From the NCBI GenBank assembly GCA_020073445.1, contig JAIQFE010000032.1, positions 32,868-96,867 on the forward strand: a stretch of 64,000 bases of DNA. Reading direction: 5' to 3'. Below the pieces are notes generated by a model. The model was not told the origin of the DNA. It saw only the letters and a list, made by a program, of their open reading frames with translations, and did no database searches. Position numbers and translations under genes: made by a program. Below are positions 58,880 through 64,000 of this stretch, piece after piece (positions within the stretch are counted from its first letter, which is position 1; each line of letters begins with the position of its first letter). Origin of the DNA: Terriglobia bacterium. Lineage in GTDB: Bacteria > Acidobacteriota > Terriglobia > Bryobacterales > Bryobacteraceae.

Positions 58880-60072
58880 CGGCCTCCGATTCCCAAGGCG
58901 CTTCTGACCGGAGAAAGCGCGCGATCCGCTTCATCGTTTGCCTCGGAATCGTCAGCATGTTCGCCGACATCACGTATGAAGGCGCCCGCAGTGTCATCGG
59001 TCCCTTCCTCCACGATCTCGGAGCCAGCGCCGCAGAAGTCGGTATCGTCGCCGGGATCGGGGAGATGCTGGCAGCCAGCCTGCGCTTCTTCTCCGGACGC
59101 CTGGCCGACCGGACCCGATCCTACTGGACCATCACCATCGTCGGCTACGGCGTGAACTTGATCGCGGTCCCGGCGCTGGCCTTCGCCGGACACTGGTGGG
59201 TGGCTGCGTTGCTGGTCGCTCTGGAACGCACCGGGAAGAGCATCCGCGGTCCGGCGCGCGACGTCCTGCTGTCCGAGGCGACTACGGTGGTCGGCCACGG
59301 CTGGGGATTCGGCTTGCATGCAGCGCTGGACCAGACCGGCGCAGTCATCGGCCCCCTGCTGGTAGCTTTTACCGTCGCGCGATCGCACGCCTTTGGACCC
59401 GCCTTCCTCGGGTTGATACTTCCCGCCGGTGCCGCGGTGGCTGCGTTGCTCGTGGCGCGCGCCTGGTTTCCGGCTCAAGGCACCACCGCGCCGCGCCAGA
59501 TCGAACAGAACGCCTTTCCGAAGGTTTTTTGGATCTACGTCGCCGCCTCCGGACTCCTGGCTTGCGGATTCGCCGACTTCGCGCTGCTCTCGTACCACTT
59601 TCAGAACGCCGGAGTCGTGTCGCCGGCGACGATCCCGTTGCTCTACTCGGGCGCGATGGCCGTGAACGCGATCACGGCTCCGCTCTTCGGACGGCTGTTC
59701 GACCGCTTTGGAATCGGCATGCTCTCCGCCGGGACTCTAATCTCGATGCTCTCGCTGCCGCTGGGGTTTTTCGGCGGCCCCACGGCGGCGATGGCGGGCG
59801 TCGCTTGCTGGGCGACGGGCATCGGAGCGCAGGATGCGATTCTGCGGTCAGGCATCGCTCAAGTCGTCTCCATGAACAAGCGCGGCAGCGCGTTCGGCGC
59901 GTTCAACGGTGTCTACGGAGTCATGTGGTTCGTGGGAAGTACAGTGATGGGGGTACTCTATGACCATTCGATAACGGCTGTCGTATCGTTCGGTCTTGGC
60001 ATGCAACTCGCCGCCGCCGTCGTGTTCCTGTGGCTGTCGGGAAGACTTCGAGCGCCTTCGAGTAGCCGCTAA
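58876..60072 (+). CDS. MFS transporter
   Basis: 398 residues with a GTG start overlapping the recN stop (GTGA). Twelve hydrophobic segments; FLHDLGASAAEVGIVAGIGE and FFSGRLADRTRSYWTITIVG around helices 2-3 carry the MFS motif A region (G-R-x-A-D-R). SIRGPARDVLLSEAT and HAALDQTGAVIGPLL are typical of the tetracycline/sugar-like drug-efflux branch. The substrate is unknown. The gene ends before an intrinsic terminator. Confidence 0.85.
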   Translation: MTASDSQGASDRRKRAIRFIVCLGIVSMFADITYEGARSVIGPFLHDLGASAAEVGIVAGIGEMLAASLRFFSGRLADRTRSYWTITIVGYGVNLIAVPALAFAGHWWVAALLVALERTGKSIRGPARDVLLSEATTVVGHGWGFGLHAALDQTGAVIGPLLVAFTVARSHAFGPAFLGLILPAGAAVAALLVARAWFPAQGTTAPRQIEQNAFPKVFWIYVAASGLLACGFADFALLSYHFQNAGVVSPATIPLLYSGAMAVNAITAPLFGRLFDRFGIGMLSAGTLISMLSLPLGFFGGPTAAMAGVACWATGIGAQDAILRSGIAQVVSMNKRGSAFGAFNGVYGVMWFVGSTVMGVLYDHSITAVVSFGLGMQLAAAVVFLWLSGRLRAPSSSR

Positions 60073-60286
60073 CTGCTGCGTTTACAGCCAGTTATGGCCT
60101 GCAATCCGCACCGAAGCCTTAGATCTGTACATATGCATTCGGCGGTGGTAGCATGAGGTTGTCCAGTTGTGGAACCTTTATTTGAAGGTTTCATCGCGTC
60201 TCTTTCTCGAGGGAAGAGCTACCGACTGCCCGGTGGGCTTCCCGAAAGCTTGGCGCGCTACGCGACCTAGAGTCAGTAGCAAGCCG

Positions 60287-60326
60287 GCCGGTGAGTATCC
60301 TCCTCCGAGTACTCACCGGCTTTTTT
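60287..60326 (+). terminator. Intrinsic terminator
   Basis: A perfect 11-bp GC-rich stem GCCGGTGAGTA (60287-60297) with TACTCACCGGC (60310-60320), a 12-nt loop and six Ts (60321-60326). Plus-strand orientation. It ends a transcript 210-250 bp past the MFS gene or, alternatively, a small RNA encoded in between. It also separates that transcript from the convergent flavoprotein gene. Confidence 0.88.
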
Positions 60327-60348
60327 CATCTGGCCGCGGAGCGCAAAT

Positions 60349-61344
60349 TCACTTCGGACGCGTAAGCGCAAAAAGCAAGTGAGACGGCGCCAGCGGCGCA
60401 AGCCTTTCCGCCCATCCGCCTTCCAGCGCCCGCCGCAACACTCCCGCGACCTGAAACGGCTGACGCAGGCTCGCCCGGCAATCCCGCAGGTACTCGGCCA
60501 CGGGTTGTCCGATCGCAGCCGCCTTTCCCGCCATGGCTCCCGATCGAACCGCCGCCAGTAATCCCGATCCCGTGAACGGATCGACGAAGGATAGCGCATC
60601 GCCGGCCAGATACGCATCACCCGCGTTTGCGAATGCCTGCCCGTACTGCAGCGGTCCTGTGGAAAACCACTGAGTCACTCGTTGCAGAGGCTGGAGCCGA
60701 TCGGCAAGGGCCGGGGAATGCGTCACGATGCTGTCGTATTCGAAACCAAAACGCGAAAGGAAACTCTCCGGCGCGAGCCCGCAGACGTTGGTCTTGCCAC
60801 CTTCAATGCAACTCACGCCGACGTAGCAGCGATCGAAGAAGAACAGCTCCACGGCATCATCGACAGGCCCCTCGAAGTGCGCCTTGAATCCGAACAGCCG
60901 CTGGCCACGCTGGGTGGGTTTGGCGGATCGTCCTGTGGCCACGATCAAGGGTGACTCTTGCGTCTCGCTCGATACCTCGGCGCCCGCGGCTCCAGCCAGA
61001 TCCAGCAGCAACAGATCGAAGGCGTACCGGCTCAGCCCGAACGCGGGATCCGGCAAGCGCGAGCTTTTCGTCGTGATTTTAGAATGTCCGCCGAAATGCA
61101 GCGCCGTCCGGCATACTCGGGCCGGGCCGGCGGCCAGGAAAGCGTCCCATGCGCCCAGTTGTTCCAGCTCCGGCGCGATCTCCGGCGAAAAGAACTCGCC
61201 GCAGACTTTGTGCCGCGGGAACCGGGATTTCTCGATAACGCGAACGCGAGCGCCCTCGCGCAAAGCCGCCAGCGCAGCAGCCGAGCCCGCGGGCCCTCCG
61301 CCGAGTATGTCAATACGGTCTGTCACCTTATTGCAATGCGCCAA
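60349..61344 (-). CDS. FAD-dependent oxidoreductase, geranylgeranyl-reductase-like
   Basis: 331 residues. It opens with the dinucleotide motif IDILGGGPAGSAAALAALRE (GxGxxG). KSRFPRHKVCGEFFSPEIAP is the family's K-x-R-x-K-x-C-G-E segment, and AGDALSFVDPFTGSGLLAAV (about 240-260) is the second FAD contact (GD and the P-x-G motif). This is the pattern of the geranylgeranyl reductase / tryptophan-halogenase-like flavoproteins. It may reduce isoprenoid or polyketide substrates in the cytoplasm. It is divergent from sthA with a 46-bp spacer. Confidence 0.8.
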   Translation of the reverse strand: MAHCNKVTDRIDILGGGPAGSAAALAALREGARVRVIEKSRFPRHKVCGEFFSPEIAPELEQLGAWDAFLAAGPARVCRTALHFGGHSKITTKSSRLPDPAFGLSRYAFDLLLLDLAGAAGAEVSSETQESPLIVATGRSAKPTQRGQRLFGFKAHFEGPVDDAVELFFFDRCYVGVSCIEGGKTNVCGLAPESFLSRFGFEYDSIVTHSPALADRLQPLQRVTQWFSTGPLQYGQAFANAGDAYLAGDALSFVDPFTGSGLLAAVRSGAMAGKAAAIGQPVAEYLRDCRASLRQPFQVAGVLRRALEGGWAERLAPLAPSHLLFALTRPK

Positions 61345-61390
61345 AACGGCCGATCACCTTTATACTGGCATCTTATAGTCTTCTCTACCC

Positions 61391-62779
61391 ATGCAAAACT
61401 TCGACATGATCGTAATCGGTTCGGGGCCGGCCGGCCAGCGAGCCGCTATTCAGGGCGCAAAGTCCGGGAAACAGGTCGCCGTGGTGGAGCAGCGCGAGTG
61501 CGTGGGAGGCGCGTGCATCAACACCGGCACCATCCCGTCCAAAACGCTGCGCGAGGCGGTGATGCATCTTTCTGGTTATGCCTACCAGGGAATCTACGGT
61601 GTCAACTACCGCGTGAAAGAGAAGATCACCATGGGGGACCTGGCGTTTCGGGTCCAGCACGTGATCAAGACCGAAATCGACGTGACCGTCTCGCAGCTCA
61701 CGCGCAACGGCGTGCAAGTTTTGGCAGGGAGCGCTTCCTTCGTCGATCCGCACACCATCCGCGTGACCAGTCTGGTTGGAGCGAACGACTACCGCGCCGA
61801 GAACATCATCATCGCCACCGGCACCAAGCCGGCCGTGTCCCCCAAGGTTCCCTACAACAATCGCAACATCATCAACAGCGACCAGATCCTGAACATGAAG
61901 GACGTGCCCAAGACCTTCATCGTGGTGGGCGGCGGCGTGATCGGCGTGGAATACACCTGTATGTTCGCCACGCTGGGCGTCCGCATGATCCTGGTGGAGA
62001 AACGTCCCCGGCTGTTGGAATTCGCCGACGGGGAAATCGTGGAGGCTCTTTCCTACCACCTGCGCGACAGCCGCGTGACCATGCGGCTTAACGAAGAGGT
62101 CTCAAGCGTCGAGGAAATGCCCGACGGCAGCGTCGTGGCGAATCTGGAGAGCAACAAGAAGATCAGCGGTTCCGCGCTGCTTTATGCGGTCGGCCGCCAG
62201 GGCAACGTCGACGAACTGAATCTTGCAGCGGCGGGCCTGGAAGCCGACGATCGCGGGCGCATCAAAGTGGATGCCGATTTCCGCACCAAGGTTCCGCACA
62301 TCTTCGCCGCCGGCGACGTCATTGGTTTCCCGAGCCTCGCCTCGGTCTCTATGGAACAGGGCCGAATCGCTGCCGCGCGCGCCTACAGCCTGCCCATGCA
62401 GTCGAATCCCGCGACCTATCCGTACGGCATCTACACCATCCCCGAAATCTCCTTCATCGGCAAGACGGAGGAGCAACTCACCGACGAAGACGTTCCCTAT
62501 GAAGTCGGTGTGGCATACTATCGCGAGATCGCGCGCGGCCAGATCCGCGGCGACACCACCGGACGACTCAAGCTGATCTTCCACCGCGAAACCAAGGAGA
62601 TCCTGGGGGTCCACATCATCGGCGACGGCGCCAGCGAACTGCTGCACATCGGCCAGGCCGTGATGATCCTCAAAGGAACCGTGGAGTATTTCGTCGATAC
62701 CGTTTTCAACTACCCGACCTTGGCGGAGTGCTACAAGGCCGCGGCGTTCAACGGACTGAACAAGCTCGCGCGCGGGTAA
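61391..62779 (+). CDS. sthA: Soluble NAD(P) transhydrogenase SthA
   Basis: 462 residues. FAD motif MIVIGSGPAGQRAAIQGAKS at the N-terminus; NAD(P) motif FIVVGGGVIGVEYTCMF near 177; GRIKVDADFRTKVPHIFAAG and DVIGFPSLASVSMEQGR near 290-315; the dimerisation domain at the end. The redox-site segment is GGACINTGTIPSKTLREA, where dihydrolipoamide dehydrogenases have C-x4-C; here the second Cys is Thr, so the disulfide is missing. That loss marks SthA rather than Lpd. It balances NADPH and NADH. Confidence 0.85.
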   Translation: MQNFDMIVIGSGPAGQRAAIQGAKSGKQVAVVEQRECVGGACINTGTIPSKTLREAVMHLSGYAYQGIYGVNYRVKEKITMGDLAFRVQHVIKTEIDVTVSQLTRNGVQVLAGSASFVDPHTIRVTSLVGANDYRAENIIIATGTKPAVSPKVPYNNRNIINSDQILNMKDVPKTFIVVGGGVIGVEYTCMFATLGVRMILVEKRPRLLEFADGEIVEALSYHLRDSRVTMRLNEEVSSVEEMPDGSVVANLESNKKISGSALLYAVGRQGNVDELNLAAAGLEADDRGRIKVDADFRTKVPHIFAAGDVIGFPSLASVSMEQGRIAAARAYSLPMQSNPATYPYGIYTIPEISFIGKTEEQLTDEDVPYEVGVAYYREIARGQIRGDTTGRLKLIFHRETKEILGVHIIGDGASELLHIGQAVMILKGTVEYFVDTVFNYPTLAECYKAAAFNGLNKLARG

Positions 62780-62829
62780 CACGCGGATAGCACGCGGATA
62801 ACCACGCGCGAGCCTGTCCTGCCATGAAG

Positions 62830-63231
62830 CTACTTGCCTGCCGAAGTAATCGCTAGGGCGGCTCCTTTCAGCGACTTCGAGGCCGGGTGTACGCTGAGCT
62901 CGTAACTAGACCCGTCGGTCACGATGTTGGCGAGCTCCGTGCGCTCGCCGCCACTGCTTGTGAACACCAACGGAGTTGCCGGGTTGGCCGGCGTTCTCGG
63001 ATCGGTGCGCACGAACACGATGGCCTGCATCTTGGTCGTTTCGTTCTCAAACAGGAGAACGCTGGGCGCGCCCGGGATGGTGGAGATTGAATAGGCTCCG
63101 GCAGGCATGGCCTTGCCTCCCGCGGAGAACCCGAACGGGATGCGCGCATGCAGCGTCTCAGCCGACGCAGAGCCGAGCGCACCCAATAGGGACGCCACCA
63201 AAACAGCGGACTTCAAGAGATTCGTTTTCAT
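62830..63231 (-). CDS. Small secreted protein of Acidobacteriota type
   Basis: A 133-residue protein with a signal peptide (LLKSAVLVASLLGALGSASA). The mature part begins ETLHARIPFGFSAGGKAMPA and continues GAYSISTIPGAPSVLLFENE, a beta-sandwich-like family I know mainly from Acidobacteriota, where several copies per genome occur. The function is unknown. Its stop is 50 bp from the sthA stop (convergent). Confidence 0.7.
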   Translation of the reverse strand: MKTNLLKSAVLVASLLGALGSASAETLHARIPFGFSAGGKAMPAGAYSISTIPGAPSVLLFENETTKMQAIVFVRTDPRTPANPATPLVFTSSGGERTELANIVTDGSSYELSVHPASKSLKGAALAITSAGK

Positions 63232-63390
63232 GGGAATGTTTCCTTTCGATTGCCCCGATGGGGCGGGTTTTTGAATGAACCGTAAATGCGCACACGGACT
63301 TGGCGCGCAGAAAGGAATCTTCGGCAGGGAATGATTCTAAGGGAGAACAGCCAGGCGGGGGCTACTTGTGCGAGCAAAACATCTTTGCTC

Positions 63391-63729
63391 TTACACGCTC
63401 AGTTTACCTGCTTTGGGCCGTTTGTCAATGAAAAACCCATAAAAACCCGCCTTAGGGTGGTGGATCGCTCTTGCCAGCCAAATAGCGAAGCGAAATCCAA
63501 AATGCCAGGCGAGCACGTTAATGAGAACCAGGACAAGACAGAAGGTGGACGCATAATCCCGTACCACAGGCAGCCGTGCCGCAACAAAATCCCCGGGAAG
63601 TAACATGAGGCCCACCAATCCCGCGCTTCCGAAACTCATGTTGGGACGAATCGAAATAAAAGCCCCAACGTGCCAGAGCAGGAAGACACTCCATAACCGC
63701 AACGCCCCCTTTCGCGCGAACCAACGCAT
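63391..63729 (-). CDS. Small membrane protein
   Basis: 112 residues with three hydrophobic segments (LRLWSVFLLWHVGAFISI, SAGLVGLMLLPGDFVAARLP, STFCLVLVLINVLAWHFGF) and a basic end. No family recognised. The start is taken at ATG 63729; no strong ribosome site. It lies next to the insertion sequence and might be disturbed by it. Confidence 0.5.
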   Translation of the reverse strand: MRWFARKGALRLWSVFLLWHVGAFISIRPNMSFGSAGLVGLMLLPGDFVAARLPVVRDYASTFCLVLVLINVLAWHFGFRFAIWLARAIHHPKAGFYGFFIDKRPKAGKLSV

Positions 63730-63802
63730 CGGCTTCGAACTCCCTTAGCAACTTAACGTGGTGGCACTTCTTCGAGCATGCCCGTTAGTTCGTAGAAAGT
63801 AA

Positions 63803-63871
63803 GCGACTCTCAAACCTGGAGGAGTGAACGCCTCTGGGTAGTTTTTCTGCCAAGAAAAAGGAGAGAGTCGC
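63803..63871. repeat. Inverted repeat covering the transposase ribosome site
   Basis: GCGACTCTC (63803-63811) and GAGAGTCGC (63863-63871) are exact reverse complements, 51 bp apart. The right arm lies between the ribosome site (AAGGAG) and the ATG at 63873. In an mRNA begun to the left of the element the two arms would pair and mask that start. It could also be a terminal inverted repeat of the insertion sequence. Confidence 0.5.
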
Positions 63872-63872
63872 T

Positions 63873-64000
63873 ATGAAGAGAAGATACCAGATCGACCAGC
63901 AACGGGCCGTGCAGCAGTTCCGCCGGCTCGCCACCGAACAGAACCCCAACATCCAGATGATCCTGCCGATGGCCGACATCGTCGGCTTGTTGCAGGAGGG
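63873..64000 (+). CDS. IS256-like (mutator) transposase, N-terminal part, cut by window edge
   Basis: ATG 63873 with AAGGAG at 7-8 bp. The 42 legible residues (KRRYQIDQQRAVQQFRRLAT, NPNIQMILPMADIVGLLQEG) resemble the start of transposases of the IS256/mutator family as I know them from Acidobacteriota. No catalytic residues are in view. The frame is open to the window end. Confidence 0.6.
   Translation, partial: MKRRYQIDQQRAVQQFRRLATEQNPNIQMILPMADIVGLLQE

Noticed and set aside
62780..62812. A tandem ACGCGGATA repeat after sthA as a terminator or CRISPR-like unit
   Set aside because: Two and a half short copies only, no stem and no T-run; no CRISPR array was seen anywhere in the window.

Overview
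Organism: high-GC DNA from a Gram-negative bacterium. A complete Tol-Pal cluster with a CpoB-like protein is present, along with several secreted metallo-hydrolases and a small secreted protein of a type I associate with Acidobacteriota (Solibacter/Bryobacter-like). That taxonomic assignment is an inference; no rRNA gene is in the window. One tRNA gene is present, tRNA-Ala(GGC).

Layout. (1) 1-5682, minus strand: a DNA-modification operon made of a RapA/SNF2-type helicase and a large beta-class adenine methyltransferase that runs off the left edge. (2) 5683-6519: no gene, but a REP-like hairpin and the decayed C-terminus of a tyrosine recombinase. (3) 6520-17300: an unusual locus and the best candidate here for an undescribed system. 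It holds a zinc-finger anti-sigma-like protein, a sigma-like protein, a 1698-residue ATPase carrying a C-terminal NYN nuclease domain, a polytopic membrane protein with a VWA-like domain, and a separate NYN nuclease with a long C-terminal region. (4) 17391-21249: two about 120-bp related direct repeats bracket a 3.7-kb cassette. It holds a sigma factor / acidic protein / ImmA-IrrE peptidase operon and, divergently, a lamin-tail-domain protein followed by a TIR protein. (5) 21348-28690: ordinary metabolic and transport genes. (6) 28705-47875: a 19.2-kb integrative element bounded by 53-bp identical direct repeats that are the 3' part of tRNA-Ala. It carries a tyrosine integrase beside the intact tRNA, a serine recombinase, phage-like genes without capsid, portal or large terminase, a secreted HNH protein and a cargo gene with a HEPN RNase motif. 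(7) 47900-51857: a relic of an older integration at the same tRNA, then three tandem secreted metallo-beta-lactamase-fold paralogues. (8) 51868-57037: the cpoB-pal-tolB-tolA/tonB-tolR-tolQ cluster, transcribed leftward. (9) 57191-63729: recN, an MFS transporter, a flavin oxidoreductase, sthA and two small proteins. (10) 63803-64000: the start of an IS256-like insertion sequence.

How it fits together: the first 21 kb reads as a defence island built of at least three modules (methyltransferase/helicase; sigma-ATPase-NYN-VWA; IrrE-sigma and LTD-TIR), with integrase relics and repeats at the module edges. The tRNA-Ala site is a second accretion point, with fragments of the tRNA on both sides that point to at least two integration events. 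Regions 5, 8 and 9 look like core genome. Domain calls rest on motifs read by eye; no database search was possible.
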